Shown: positions 1 to 9,037 of the stretch, piece after piece
Position numbering within the stretch: the stretch's first letter is position 1
Layout of the letters: every line of letters begins with the position of its first letter
DNA from: Accumulibacter sp.
GTDB taxonomy: Bacteria > Pseudomonadota > Gammaproteobacteria > Burkholderiales > Rhodocyclaceae
Assembly (NCBI GenBank): GCA_017302455.1
Contig: JAFLDO010000015.1
Location: 33,822-97,821 of the forward strand
Reading direction: 5' to 3'
Length of the DNA stretch: 64,000 nucleotides
Made by a program: the position numbers and the translations under genes
The notes under the pieces: generated by a model
Told to the model about the DNA's origin: nothing
The model's database searches: none
The model's input: the letters and a program-made list of their open reading frames with translations, nothing else

Positions 1-866
1 GGCTCTTCGTAGCCATCGCCGAGGCGCAGAACCTGACCCGCGGCGCCGAGCGCGCGCACCTGGCGCCCTCATCCGCCAGCCACCGCATGCGTCTGCTGGA
101 AGCCGGCATCGGCACCTCGCTGCTCTTGCGACAGGCACGCGGTGTCGTGCTGACGCGTGCCGGAGAGGTACTGCTGCGCCACTCGCGACAGGTCCTGGCA
201 CAGCTCGAACAGCTCCACGCCGACCTTGCACCCTACGCCGAGGGTGTGCGCGGTCACGTTAGCCTGTGGGCCAATACGCACGCGACGCACAGCTTCCTGC
301 CCGACGATCTCGCCGACTTCCTGCGCCGTTACCCGCAGGTCAGCGTCACGCTGGCCGAACATACCAGCCCCGAGATCGTCATGGCCATCGCCCGCGGCGA
401 GGTCGAGGTCGGTGTCGTTGCCGAGCGCGTCGCCGGCGCCGACGTCGAAATGATCCCCTACCGCGCCGATCGCCTGGTCCTCATCGCGCCGGTCGCGCAC
501 CCGTTGGCCGCCTGCGCCAGCGTCCGCTTCGGTGAGGTGCTTGACCACCCTTTTGTCATGTTGCACGCGGGATCGGCCATCCACACCTTCACCATGAATG
601 CCGCCGCTGCACTCGGCCGGCACATCAATGTGCGCATCCAGGTCCGCAGCTTCGATGCCGTCTGCCGGATGGTCGGCGCCGGCGTCGGTGTTGGCCTCGT
701 GCCGCGCAGCGCGTTGTCGCGCGGCGAAAGAGAACAATCGCCGAGCGTGGTCGAACTCGACGAGTCCTGGGCACAGCGCGATCTGCAGGTATGCGTGCGC
801 AAGCGAAAAGACCTGTCCGGCTTCGCCGCAGCGCTGGTCAACGGCCTTGTCGAGCGCCAGACCTAG
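1..866 (+). CDS. LysR-family transcriptional regulator (5' partial)
   Basis: The reading frame is open from base 3, so the true start lies before the window. The visible N-terminal part reads as the second half of a LysR winged helix-turn-helix (FVAIAEAQNLTRGAERAHLA, then SSASHRMRLLEAG). It is followed by the linker and an effector-binding domain of the periplasmic-binding-protein fold. Only about 10-15 residues should be missing. LysR proteins bind DNA as tetramers and usually control a neighbouring gene in response to a small ligand; the ligand cannot be read here. The MDR dehydrogenase 235 bp downstream is on the same strand and could be a target, but that is only positional. Confidence 0.9.
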   Translation, partial: LFVAIAEAQNLTRGAERAHLAPSSASHRMRLLEAGIGTSLLLRQARGVVLTRAGEVLLRHSRQVLAQLEQLHADLAPYAEGVRGHVSLWANTHATHSFLPDDLADFLRRYPQVSVTLAEHTSPEIVMAIARGEVEVGVVAERVAGADVEMIPYRADRLVLIAPVAHPLAACASVRFGEVLDHPFVMLHAGSAIHTFTMNAAAALGRHINVRIQVRSFDAVCRMVGAGVGVGLVPRSALSRGEREQSPSVVELDESWAQRDLQVCVRKRKDLSGFAAALVNGLVERQT

Positions 867-1100
867 CCTCGCCGCGCTTCTACCGTAGCTCCTCAATGGC
901 AGGCCGCGGCCCGCCATTCGACAAGCTCGACCGCGCTACCCGGGGTCGCCTCGCGGCCTGCCTGTTTGACTGCTGCGGCCCCGATCGGGCACACTTCGCG
1001 GAACGCTGAGGCGTCTGTTCTGCCGGCCAGCGTCTAATGCGTTTACGATGAAAGTGATAACCGGAGCGCCACCTCAGGCGCGGGACAGCGGAGGTAGAAA

Positions 1101-2114
1101 ATGCGCGTGTTTCAGATTCAGGACGACTGGGGAATGGCCAACCTGCGCATGGCAGAGCGCCCGGAGCCGCGGCCCGGGGCCGGGCAGGTGCTGCTGCGCA
1201 TGCGCGCCTCCTCGCTGAACTACCGTGACCTGGTCGTTCCCGAACGTGGCTATGGCAGCTTTACCGGCACGCTGCCGCTGATCCCGATCTCGGACGGCGT
1301 CGGCGAGGTCGTTGAGGTGGGGCCCGGGGTCAGCCGGGTGGCCGTCGGTGACCGCGTCTGCCCCACCTTCTTCCAGGGCTGGATCGCCGGCGAACCTGAC
1401 TTGGCGCGCATGAAACCTTCATTGGGAGGCCCGCTCGACGGCACCATGGCAGCGTTCATGTGCCTGTCCGAGGAAGGCGTCGTCAAGGCACCTGCGTACC
1501 TCGGCGACCTGGAAGCGGCGACGCTGCCCTGCGCAGCGCTGACCGCGTGGAGCGCGCTGGTGACCTACGGCGCGGTCAGGGCCGGCGAGCATGTCCTGAT
1601 ACAGGGTTCCGGTGGCGTGGCGCTGTTCGCACTGGCCTTCGCCAAACTCGCTGGCGCGCACGTCACCGTGATTTCATCCAGCGACGAGAAGATCGAGCGC
1701 CTGAAAACGCTGGGCGCCGACGCGACGATCAACTACCGGACAATTCTCGAATGGTCGAAGCCGGCGCGCGAGATCACCGATGGCCGCGGCTTCGACCATA
1801 TCGTCGAACTCGGTGGCGAGAAGACGCTGCCGCAGTCACTGCGCTGTATCCGCCCCGGCGGCACGCTGTCCATGATTGGCGTGCTGTCCGGCTCTTCGCT
1901 GTCGACGCCGCTTGGTCTGATCATCACTCGGCAAGTCCGACTGCAGGGCATCACCGTCGGCCACCGCGACGGCTTCGAGGCAATGGTCCGGGCCCTCGAA
2001 CAGCATCGTGTGCCGGTCCTCGTCGACCGTGTCTTTGCGTTCGACGAGTTGAAGGACGCGTTGGGCTATCTGAGGAGCGGCGCCCAGTTCGGCAAGATCT
2101 GCATCCGCCACTAG
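1101..2114 (+). CDS. MDR-superfamily NAD(P)-dependent alcohol dehydrogenase / quinone oxidoreductase-like
   Basis: The 337-residue protein is a medium-chain dehydrogenase/reductase: an N-terminal GroES-like domain (LNYRDLVVPERGYG, then GVGEVVEVGPGVSRVAVGDR) and a Rossmann domain with nucleotide-binding loop GSGGVALFALAFAK near residue 170. The structural-zinc Cys cluster of classical alcohol dehydrogenases is absent, so a zinc-poor or quinone-oxidoreductase-like enzyme acting on an alcohol, aldehyde or enone is likely; the substrate cannot be told. A GGAGGT ribosome-binding site lies 5 bp before the ATG and fixes the start. It stands alone between the LysR gene and phaM. Confidence 0.88.
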   Translation: MRVFQIQDDWGMANLRMAERPEPRPGAGQVLLRMRASSLNYRDLVVPERGYGSFTGTLPLIPISDGVGEVVEVGPGVSRVAVGDRVCPTFFQGWIAGEPDLARMKPSLGGPLDGTMAAFMCLSEEGVVKAPAYLGDLEAATLPCAALTAWSALVTYGAVRAGEHVLIQGSGGVALFALAFAKLAGAHVTVISSSDEKIERLKTLGADATINYRTILEWSKPAREITDGRGFDHIVELGGEKTLPQSLRCIRPGGTLSMIGVLSGSSLSTPLGLIITRQVRLQGITVGHRDGFEAMVRALEQHRVPVLVDRVFAFDELKDALGYLRSGAQFGKICIRH

Positions 2115-2148
2115 ACGGCCCGGGACGCTTCGGGAGCGGCTCGATTTT

Positions 2149-2167
2149 CAGGTGCACGAAGCACCTG
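2149..2167 (+). terminator. short hairpin after the MDR dehydrogenase
   Basis: A perfect 7-bp stem (CAGGTGC / GCACCTG) with a 5-nt loop starts 35 bp after the stop codon. No T-run follows, so it is at best a weak or Rho-assisted terminator. Confidence 0.3.
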
Positions 2168-2396
2168 CAGCCCTCCTGCAACTCCCTGGCGCCCCTGCTG
2201 TCTGACAACCCAAGGGAAGCCTCACTGCGCCACGACACGTCGGGCCATGCAGTGGCCACGCTGACCGGGCGGCGTAAGCAGCCGTTCCGAACAGCGTCCA
2301 GACAGCCGGCCGCCCGGCACCGAGGATTGCCGCCAAACGCCGACACCGCCGGAAATTTGCTAACATGCGCCACACACCAACCACCGGAGCAACTAC

Positions 2397-2843
2397 ATGC
2401 CCAATCAAACCTCGTTGACCGATCCACTCAGCTTCGCCAGGAAAATGTGGGGGGGGATGGGCATGTCCCTGCCCGGAATGGTGACGCCAACCCTCGATGT
2501 CGCCGAGATCGAGAAGAAAGTGGCTGATCTCAAGGCCGTGGAAAACTGGCTGAAAATGAACCTCTCGATGCTGCAGATGACCATTCAGGGACTAGAGATG
2601 CAATGCGTGACGCTGAACGCCGTACGCGCGATGGGCCAGATGGCGGGAGGTTACGGAGCAGCCGCGGCGGCGACCGAAGGTGGCCAGTCAGCGGCGCCTT
2701 TGGCGGGTGCCGGCAGCGACACGCTCAAGCAAGCAGCGATGTGGCCATGGACCCTTCTGCAGCAGATGCAGGAGCAGATGCAGCAGGCGGCAGCCGCGGC
2801 GGCGACAGCAGCCACCCAGAACGAAGACGCGCCAAAACCCTAG
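2397..2843 (+). CDS. phaM: PhaM-family polyhydroxyalkanoate granule regulatory protein
   Basis: The 148-residue protein carries the PhaM signature: an N-terminal WGGMGMSLPGMVTPTLDVAE block followed by a helical segment with DLKAVENWLKMNLSMLQMTI, and an Ala/Gln-rich C-terminal tail. In Cupriavidus necator PhaM binds PHA synthase PhaC and DNA/nucleoid, activates the synthase and helps distribute granules at division (known for the family). Here the C-terminal tail is Ala/Gln/Met-rich and not the Lys-rich tail known from C. necator, so DNA binding is less certain. The gene is alone; only a weak GGAG-like site precedes the ATG. Its presence implies PHA storage. Confidence 0.85.
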   Translation: MPNQTSLTDPLSFARKMWGGMGMSLPGMVTPTLDVAEIEKKVADLKAVENWLKMNLSMLQMTIQGLEMQCVTLNAVRAMGQMAGGYGAAAAATEGGQSAAPLAGAGSDTLKQAAMWPWTLLQQMQEQMQQAAAAAATAATQNEDAPKP

Positions 2844-2958
2844 ATCAGCCGGCCCAGGTGACGCCTTTTGCGCGTCGCCGCAAGGGACGATCGGCAATGA
2901 CGAGAGCGACTTGGCCCAGCGCGAGCCGAAGTCGCCGGCCAACCGAAACCAGGCCGAA

Positions 2959-4125
2959 TCAGATAACTGAGCCCGCCTGCAGGGCGGCGATCTCCTGCTC
3001 GCCGAATCCGGATTCGCGCAGAATCTCCTCGCTGTGCTCGCCCGGCGAAGGAGCCGCCCGGTCGACCGCAAAGACCCAGCCGGAAAGCTTCACCGGCGGC
3101 GCGTACTGAGTAAGCCCATCGGCCTGCACGACCATCCCGCGCGCCCGAAACTGCGGATGCTCGAGCGCCTCGGCCACATCGAGCACGGGCGTGACGCAGC
3201 AATCCACGTTGGCAAAGAAATCGCGCCAGTAAGCCTGACTTCGACTGGCGAAAAGTTCCACCAGTTCGCGACGCAAGGCGGCAGCCGCGGCGCCACGCGC
3301 GCCATGCCGTGCTTGCCAGTCGGGGCGACCGATCGCCTCGCAGAATACCTGCCAGAATTTCTGCTCGAGTGGGGCCACCGCCATGTAGCGTCCATCGGCC
3401 GTCGCATAGACGCCATAACCCGCGTCACCGCCGCTGAGAATATCGCCACCACGCGCCGGCACGGCGCCAGCGGTCTGCAGTGCGAACAAGGGGAAGAGGT
3501 TGTGCGCCAGCACGGCTTCGCTCATGGCCACGTCGACCAGGCGACCCTGCCCGGTCCGCTGCGCGTCGAAGAGTGCTGCCAGAATGCCCATCACGGCGGT
3601 CATCGCGCCGCCGAGCAAGTCGCCGACCTGTAGATTGGGAATCGCCGGCTGGCCCCCATCGATGCCGATCTGATCGAGCACACCGGCAAAGCCGATATAG
3701 TTGAGGTCGTGTCCGGCCGCCATTGCCAATGGGCCGGTCTGGCCATAGCCGGTGATCGCGCAATAGACGATCTTCGGATTGACCGCCCGCAACGCTTCGT
3801 AACCAATTCCCAGCTTGTCGCTCACCCCCGGCCGGAAGCTCTCGACGACGATGTCGGCAGCACGCGCCAAACGGAGGAGCACCTCACGGCCCTGCGCCTG
3901 CTTGAGGTCAAGCCGCAGACCGCGCTTGTTGCGGTTGACGCTGCGAAAGAAAACGCTGACGCCGTCCGGACCGTCGCCCAGGATACGCGCATAGTCGCCG
4001 GCCGCGTGATCTTCGATCTTGATCACATCGGCGCCCATATCGGCCAGATGCAGTGTGGCGACCGGACCAGGCAGCAGGCGAGTCAGGTCGAGAACACGCA
4101 CACCAGTCAACGGACCGCCGCTCAT
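2959..4125 (-). CDS. alpha-methylacyl-CoA racemase-like enzyme (CaiB/BaiF CoA-transferase family III)
   Basis: The 388-residue protein has the family III start (GVRVLDLTRLLPGPVATLHL, then GADVIKIED). Inside the family the racemase triad of mycobacterial MCR is recognisable by spacing: His139 in GHDLNY, Asp169 in VGDLLGG and Glu254 in APLEQKFW, at the same intervals as MCR His126, Asp156 and Glu241. A CoA transferase would not need this set, so 2-methylacyl-CoA racemisation is the best reading. Its ATG overlaps the stop of the upstream gene (ATGA), making it the last gene of the long minus-strand operon that begins with an acyl-CoA ligase. This fits epimerisation of an imported branched acyl group before beta-oxidation. 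Confidence 0.85.
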   Translation of the reverse strand: MSGGPLTGVRVLDLTRLLPGPVATLHLADMGADVIKIEDHAAGDYARILGDGPDGVSVFFRSVNRNKRGLRLDLKQAQGREVLLRLARAADIVVESFRPGVSDKLGIGYEALRAVNPKIVYCAITGYGQTGPLAMAAGHDLNYIGFAGVLDQIGIDGGQPAIPNLQVGDLLGGAMTAVMGILAALFDAQRTGQGRLVDVAMSEAVLAHNLFPLFALQTAGAVPARGGDILSGGDAGYGVYATADGRYMAVAPLEQKFWQVFCEAIGRPDWQARHGARGAAAAALRRELVELFASRSQAYWRDFFANVDCCVTPVLDVAEALEHPQFRARGMVVQADGLTQYAPPVKLSGWVFAVDRAAPSPGEHSEEILRESGFGEQEIAALQAGSVI

Positions 4126-4691
4126 CCGTCGGCCGCGCAGCGCAACAACCAGGTAGCATCCATATCGATCACCTCTCCCTTCTTCAGCGTCTGTTCGAGA
4201 AACTTCCCGCGAAACAACCAGCCGGTCGTCCCTTGTTGCGGCGACCAGGGCGTCTCCCAGTCTTCGACGGAAACCTGGACGCGCGTCACGTCGACTTCAA
4301 CGGCGTCGGCACCCTTATCCACGCAAGGCATGGCGGCGGCCAGCCGCGCATGGTCCGCAGGCGTCTGGGCGGCGGCCTGCTTGCCGATGCGCGGGCAGGC
4401 CTGCGCCGTCCGTCGCGTGCGCGAAACCCCGGCAATCGAGCCCCTCAGCCAATAGACCGGCGTCCTCAACAGGAGGCCGGCGCCGCCCTCGCGAAAAATG
4501 ACGCAGTCGCCAATTTGCGGATCGGACGGCAGCGCTGCCGGTCCCGCTGCCGCACCGCCCTCATCCGCCAACACCGAAACGGCCAGCACCGCCGCAGCAA
4601 TGGCCCAGACGAGACGAGTCACTCGCCAGGGCGTATGGAAGGAAGATACACGCCCGGACGGATCATCGTCGAGCTCCGCATGCCGGCTCAC
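4122..4691 (-). CDS. small exported protein of unknown function in the transporter operon
   Basis: This 189-residue protein starts at a GTG that overlaps the livF stop (GTGA) and ends overlapping the racemase start (ATGA), so it is translationally coupled on both sides. A hydrophobic stretch at about residues 28-45 (VWAIAAAVLAVSVLADEGG) looks like an uncleaved anchor or a signal peptide with a long n-region. The rest is a mixed domain with four cysteines. I do not recognise the family. The tight coupling suggests a role with the transporter or its substrate, possibly in the periplasm, but nothing more can be said. Confidence 0.75.
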   Translation of the reverse strand: MSRHAELDDDPSGRVSSFHTPWRVTRLVWAIAAAVLAVSVLADEGGAAAGPAALPSDPQIGDCVIFREGGAGLLLRTPVYWLRGSIAGVSRTRRTAQACPRIGKQAAAQTPADHARLAAAMPCVDKGADAVEVDVTRVQVSVEDWETPWSPQQGTTGWLFRGKFLEQTLKKGEVIDMDATWLLRCAADG

Positions 4692-5500
4692 GAAAGCCAG
4701 CGCTTGCGACGGCGGTAGTGCTTGACGTCGCGGAAGCTCTTGCGTCCGACCGAGGACAGCCCGAGGTAGAACTCCTTGACGTCTTCGTTGGCCGCCAGGT
4801 CGCCGGCCGCACCCTCCATGACCACCCGGCCATTTTCGAGGATGTAACCGAAATCGGCGTAGCGCAAGGCCATGTTGGTATTCTGCTCGGCGAGCAGGAA
4901 GGTCACGCCTTCCTTCTGGTTCAGATCCTTGACGATGGCAAATACCTCGTCGACGATCTGCGGCGCCAGGCCCATCGAGGGCTCATCGAGCAGCACCATG
5001 CGCGGGTTCGCCATCAGCGCGCGGCCGACGGCACACATCTGTTGCTCACCGCCCGAGGTATAGGCCGCCTGACTGCTGCGACGGGTCTTCAGGCGGGGGA
5101 AATACGTATAGACCTTGTCGAGAGTCTCGGCGATCGCCGCCTTGCCATCCTTGCGCGTATACGCGCCGGTCAGCAGGTTTTCCTCAATGCTCAGGTGACC
5201 GAAGCAGTGCCGACCCTCCATCACCTGAATGACGCCGCGTTTCACCAGCTCGGCCGGTGTCAGCGCCTCGATGCGCTCGTCGCGCAACTCTATCGTCCCT
5301 TTGGTCACCGCGCCTCGCTCCCCGTGCAGCAGGTTGCTGACCGCACGCAGGGTCGTCGTCTTGCCGGCGCCGTTGCCACCCAGCAGCGCGACGATCCCGC
5401 CCTCGGGAACGCTGAACGAAACGCCCTTGAGAACGAGGATCACGTGGTTGTAGATCACCTCGATGCTGTTGACTCGGAGAAGGATGTTGGCAGTGCTCAT
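4688..5500 (-). CDS. livF: branched-chain amino acid-type ABC transporter ATP-binding protein
   Basis: This ATPase subunit has Walker A GGNGAGKTT near residue 40, signature SGGEQQM and Walker B MVLLDEPS, plus the LivF-type VMEGRHCFGHLSIEENLLTG region. At 270 residues it is some 30 longer than typical LivF, with a basic C-terminal tail (KHYRRRKRWLS). It should power import together with LivG through the LivH/LivM channel. It sits 80 bp downstream of the binding-protein gene across a strong hairpin, which may lower its expression relative to that gene. Confidence 0.92.
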   Translation of the reverse strand: MSTANILLRVNSIEVIYNHVILVLKGVSFSVPEGGIVALLGGNGAGKTTTLRAVSNLLHGERGAVTKGTIELRDERIEALTPAELVKRGVIQVMEGRHCFGHLSIEENLLTGAYTRKDGKAAIAETLDKVYTYFPRLKTRRSSQAAYTSGGEQQMCAVGRALMANPRMVLLDEPSMGLAPQIVDEVFAIVKDLNQKEGVTFLLAEQNTNMALRYADFGYILENGRVVMEGAAGDLAANEDVKEFYLGLSSVGRKSFRDVKHYRRRKRWLS

Positions 5501-5517
5501 GGCGCCTCTTCGCTAAG

Positions 5518-5551
5518 CTGTCGGCACTCCCAGCAGCGGGAGTGCCGACAG
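5518..5551 (-). promoter_or_regulatory. strong intra-operon hairpin between binding protein and livF
   Basis: A perfect 14-bp stem (arms 5518-5531 and 5538-5551) encloses a 6-nt loop. It lies 29 bp beyond the binding-protein stop and is not followed by a T-run on the minus strand. Such hairpins after binding-protein genes commonly protect the upstream mRNA end or partly terminate transcription, giving excess binding protein over ATPase. Confidence 0.6.
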
Positions 5552-5580
5552 GGGACCCGCCGTGGCGAGCCCACTGGGAT

Positions 5581-6918
5581 CTACTTTTTGCATTCCTCTG
5601 GCGTACGCGGCTTCAGCTTCTTTTCTTCCGCATACTTGCTCGAAGCCAGCATCACCATCGGACGCAGATTCTTCTCGTCGGCCTGATACCAGTCGGAGCT
5701 GAACTCCCACTTGCTGCCATTCCAGGTGTGTACGCGCACCCAGGCCGATCCCATGTGATCGAGGCAGGAGGTCTGCACCGGCCGCATCACGCCGGCAAAG
5801 CCCATGCTGTCCAAGGTCTTCTGGTCGAGGTTGAGGTTTTCGAGACCCCAGCGAACCTGTTCGCCGGTCATGACCTTGCCCTTGCCGAAACGCTCCTGCG
5901 CCTTGCGGACGCCTTCAACCCCGAGCATGGCCGAAAGCAAACCACGCATGTAGAGCACCTGGCCAACTTCCGCTTTCGGCCCGGTGCCTTGCCCCTTCGC
6001 GTACACCTGTTCGAGCATGTCCTTGACGACCCTGGAGTTGGGTTCGGCGCCATGCTGCAGGGTCAGCGCGCTGTAGCCCTTGGCACCTTCGGCAACGTCC
6101 TTGACATCGGGCTCGGCACCTGCCCACCAGATGCCGATCATCTTGTCACGCGGATAACCCGTCGACTGCGCCTCGCGCAGCGCCGTGGAGTTCATGACTC
6201 CCCAGCCCCAGAGCAGGACATAGTCGGGCTTCTGTTGGCGAATCTGCAACCAGGTCGCCTTCTGTTCGACACCGGGGTGCGCCACAGGCAGCAGCTGCAC
6301 GTCGAAACCATAGGTCTTGCCAAGTTCCTGCAGCACCGGGATGGGTTCCTTGCCGTACGGGCTGTCATGATAGACGAGGGCAATCTTCTTGCCCTTGAGC
6401 TTGGCGACGCCACCTTCCTTCTTGGCGATGTGCTGGATGGCAACATCGGCGCCGACCCAGTAGGTCCCGAGCAAGGGGAAGTTCCACGTGAAGACGGCGC
6501 CATTCTGGGATTCGCTGCGCCCGTAACCGGCCGTGATCAACGGAATCTTGTCGACCGGTGCCTTTTCGGTCAGCGCGAAGGTGACCCCTGTGGATAAGGG
6601 CTGGAACACCGTAGCGCCGCCATTCTTGCCTTTCAGGCGTTCGTAGCATTCGACGCCGCGGTCGGTCGCGTAGGCCGTCTCGCACTCCTCGAAGCTGATC
6701 TTGACGCCGTTGATCCCGCCCTTGGCATTCACCAGCTTCAGGTAATCCACATAGCCGTTGGCCCACTGAGAGCCATTGGCGGCGTAGGCGCCGGTGCGGT
6801 AAACCAGCACCGGAAAGAACTGCTCCTTGACCTGCGCCAGCGCCGCCGGCGCTGCGGCCAGCGACGATAGAACGACCGCAGTTCCCAAAGCAGTCAGAAC
6901 GAGCTTGCGAAGTTTCAT
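5581..6918 (-). CDS. ABC transporter substrate-binding protein (Liv/Peripla_BP_6 type)
   Basis: The 445-residue product begins with a signal peptide (MKLRKLVLTALGTAVVLSSL, cleavage near ALAQV) and continues as a type I periplasmic binding fold of the LivK group. The start at 6918 is set by a GAGGAG site just upstream and by the livM gene, which would overlap a longer reading frame (open to 7068). It captures the substrate in the periplasm for LivHMGF. The family includes binders of branched amino acids, amides, aromatic acids and short carboxylates; the ligand cannot be read, but the operon's CoA ligase and racemase favour a carboxylic acid. Confidence 0.9.
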   Translation of the reverse strand: MKLRKLVLTALGTAVVLSSLAAAPAALAQVKEQFFPVLVYRTGAYAANGSQWANGYVDYLKLVNAKGGINGVKISFEECETAYATDRGVECYERLKGKNGGATVFQPLSTGVTFALTEKAPVDKIPLITAGYGRSESQNGAVFTWNFPLLGTYWVGADVAIQHIAKKEGGVAKLKGKKIALVYHDSPYGKEPIPVLQELGKTYGFDVQLLPVAHPGVEQKATWLQIRQQKPDYVLLWGWGVMNSTALREAQSTGYPRDKMIGIWWAGAEPDVKDVAEGAKGYSALTLQHGAEPNSRVVKDMLEQVYAKGQGTGPKAEVGQVLYMRGLLSAMLGVEGVRKAQERFGKGKVMTGEQVRWGLENLNLDQKTLDSMGFAGVMRPVQTSCLDHMGSAWVRVHTWNGSKWEFSSDWYQADEKNLRPMVMLASSKYAEEKKLKPRTPEECKK

Positions 6919-7003
6919 CAACGTCTCCTCTTGTTGGTATGGCAATACAGCGTTTGCAGAACGACTCCCGAACGGCAGCGAAACAGATCTGCCGGCAAAG
7001 CGA

Positions 7004-8080
7004 TCAGTGCGGAAACGGCCAGAGCCGCAGTTTCTCCTTGCCCGTAGACCAGAGACGAGCGATGCCATGTGGCTCCTTGATCAGGAAGAAGATGATCAGG
7101 GCGCCGAAGATGATCAACTCGGCGTGCGAGATGCCGGCGGTCGAGATGGTGATCCCGAAAAGCCCGCCGATGGCCGGCAGGAACTGATTCAGGGCGATCG
7201 GCAGGATGACGATGAAGGCGGCCCCGAAGAAGCTGCCCATGATCGAACCGAGGCCACCGATGATCACCATGAACAGCAACTGGAACGAGCGATCGACCGA
7301 GAAAGCGGCCGGCTCCCACGAGGCGAGATGGATAAAGCCCCATAGCGCGCCGGCGGTGCCGACGAAGAAGGAACTGACGGCAAACGCCGAGAGCTTGGCA
7401 AACAGCGGCCGAATGCCGATCACCTCGGCGGCAACGTCCATGTCGCGGATCGCCATCCACTGCCGGCCGATGGCGCTACGCGTCATGTTCTTTGCCAGCA
7501 GCGCGAAGACCGTCAGCCAGCCCAGGCAGAACAGGTACTTGTCGACGGGAGCAGCAATCGGCCAGCCGAGCACCTGCAGATTGGAGACCGAGACCGAGCC
7601 GGACGAAGCGTTGTCCGTAAACCACGGAACGCGCAGAAAGACCCAGTCGGTGAAGAACTGTGCCGCCAGGGTGGCCACCGCCAGGTAGAGCCCACGCACC
7701 CGCAGGCTGGGGATGCCGAAGACTATTCCCACTGCGGCCGCGGTCAGCCCCCCCAGCAAGAGAGAAAGGAGCAACGGCAGGCCTTCGATGCGGATATGAA
7801 AGTTGTAGGCGGCATAGGCCCCGACTGCCATGAACGCCCCGGCGCCGAGGGTGATCTGCCCGCAGAAGCCGACCAGAATGTTGACGCCGAGGGCCGCCAG
7901 CGACAGGATCAGGAAGGGGATCAGGATCGCACGCAGCAGGTACTCGTCGACGAGCAGCGGAATGCCGATGAAGGCAAACACCAGGAGGCCGACAATCGCC
8001 CAGCGGTCCTGAGCGATCGGGAAGATCTGCTGATCGGCAGCGTAGGATGTCTTGAACTGCCCGTTTTCTCGATATAGCAC
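7004..8080 (-). CDS. livM: branched-chain amino acid-type ABC transporter permease LivM
   Basis: The 358-residue membrane protein has many hydrophobic segments and the LivM signature region (VGFCGQITLGAGAFMAVGAY, near residue 90) and the EAA-like loop with ALRDMD-type spacing (MAIRDMDVAAEVIG). The N-terminal ~40 residues are soluble. It pairs with LivH to form the channel. The gene follows livH by 15 bp. Confidence 0.92.
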   Translation of the reverse strand: MLYRENGQFKTSYAADQQIFPIAQDRWAIVGLLVFAFIGIPLLVDEYLLRAILIPFLILSLAALGVNILVGFCGQITLGAGAFMAVGAYAAYNFHIRIEGLPLLLSLLLGGLTAAAVGIVFGIPSLRVRGLYLAVATLAAQFFTDWVFLRVPWFTDNASSGSVSVSNLQVLGWPIAAPVDKYLFCLGWLTVFALLAKNMTRSAIGRQWMAIRDMDVAAEVIGIRPLFAKLSAFAVSSFFVGTAGALWGFIHLASWEPAAFSVDRSFQLLFMVIIGGLGSIMGSFFGAAFIVILPIALNQFLPAIGGLFGITISTAGISHAELIIFGALIIFFLIKEPHGIARLWSTGKEKLRLWPFPH

Positions 8081-8095
8081 TGGCCTGCTCCTCGA

Positions 8096-9025
8096 TCAGA
8101 CGCGGTCAATGATCTTTTCGCCGAACAGCCCTTGCGGCCTGAACAGCAGAAACACCAGGGCCAACTGGTAGGCAAACCAGATTTCGATGCCGCCGCCGAT
8201 CATCGGGCCGAGATAGACCTCCGAGAGTTTTTCGCCGACGCCGATGATCAGTCCGCCGATGATCGCACCGGGAATCGACGTCAAGCCGCCGAGGATGACC
8301 ACCGGCAGGCCGCGCAGCGCTACCGTCGCCAGCGAAAACTGGACACCCAGTTTGGAACCCCAGATCACCCCGGCGACCAGCGCGACGACGCCGGCGACGC
8401 ACCAGACGATGACCCAGATGCGATTGAGCGGGATACCGATCGACTGCGCCGCCTGATGATCGTCGGCCACCGCCCGCAAGGCGCGTCCCGTGACCGTCTT
8501 CTGGAAAAAGAGCGCCAGCAGTGCGACAAGCACTGCCGCAATCAGCGCCGCCACGAAGTCCTCCTTGTTGATCAGCAACCCACCCTCGAAGCTTCCCTCG
8601 AGAATCATCACCGGATCCTTGGGCATGCCGATGTCGATCTTGTAGACGTCGCTGCCGAAGATGCTCGTCCCGACGCCTTCGAGCACGTAGGCGATTCCCA
8701 GGGTCGCCATCAGCAGCGTTGCACCCTCCTGGTTCACGAGATGCCGCAGGACCAGACGCTCGACAAGCCAGGCGACGACGAACATCAGCGCCCCGGCAGC
8801 GAGAAAGGCGATCGTGTTGGCCAGGAACGGGCTGTCCAGACCCAGCCAGGCCGGAATCCAGACCGCGAAACGCGCCATCGCCAGAGCGGCGAACAGTACC
8901 ATTGCCCCCTGAGCGAAGTTGAAGACTCCCGAGGCCTTGAAAATCAGGACAAAGCCGAGGGCGACCAGGGAATACAGCATGCCGGCCATCAGGCCACCGA
9001 TCAACGTTTCCAGAAAAAAACCCAT
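8096..9025 (-). CDS. livH: branched-chain amino acid-type ABC transporter permease LivH
   Basis: The 309-residue integral membrane protein starts with the LivH motif (GLMAGMLYSLVALGFVLIFK, then FNFAQGAMV) and carries the cytoplasmic coupling loop (RALRAVADDHQAAQSIGIPL). It is 12 bp from livG and 15 bp from livM in the same operon and forms the inner-membrane channel with LivM. Confidence 0.93.
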   Translation of the reverse strand: MGFFLETLIGGLMAGMLYSLVALGFVLIFKASGVFNFAQGAMVLFAALAMARFAVWIPAWLGLDSPFLANTIAFLAAGALMFVVAWLVERLVLRHLVNQEGATLLMATLGIAYVLEGVGTSIFGSDVYKIDIGMPKDPVMILEGSFEGGLLINKEDFVAALIAAVLVALLALFFQKTVTGRALRAVADDHQAAQSIGIPLNRIWVIVWCVAGVVALVAGVIWGSKLGVQFSLATVALRGLPVVILGGLTSIPGAIIGGLIIGVGEKLSEVYLGPMIGGGIEIWFAYQLALVFLLFRPQGLFGEKIIDRV

Positions 9026-9037
9026 CAGACTCTCTCC

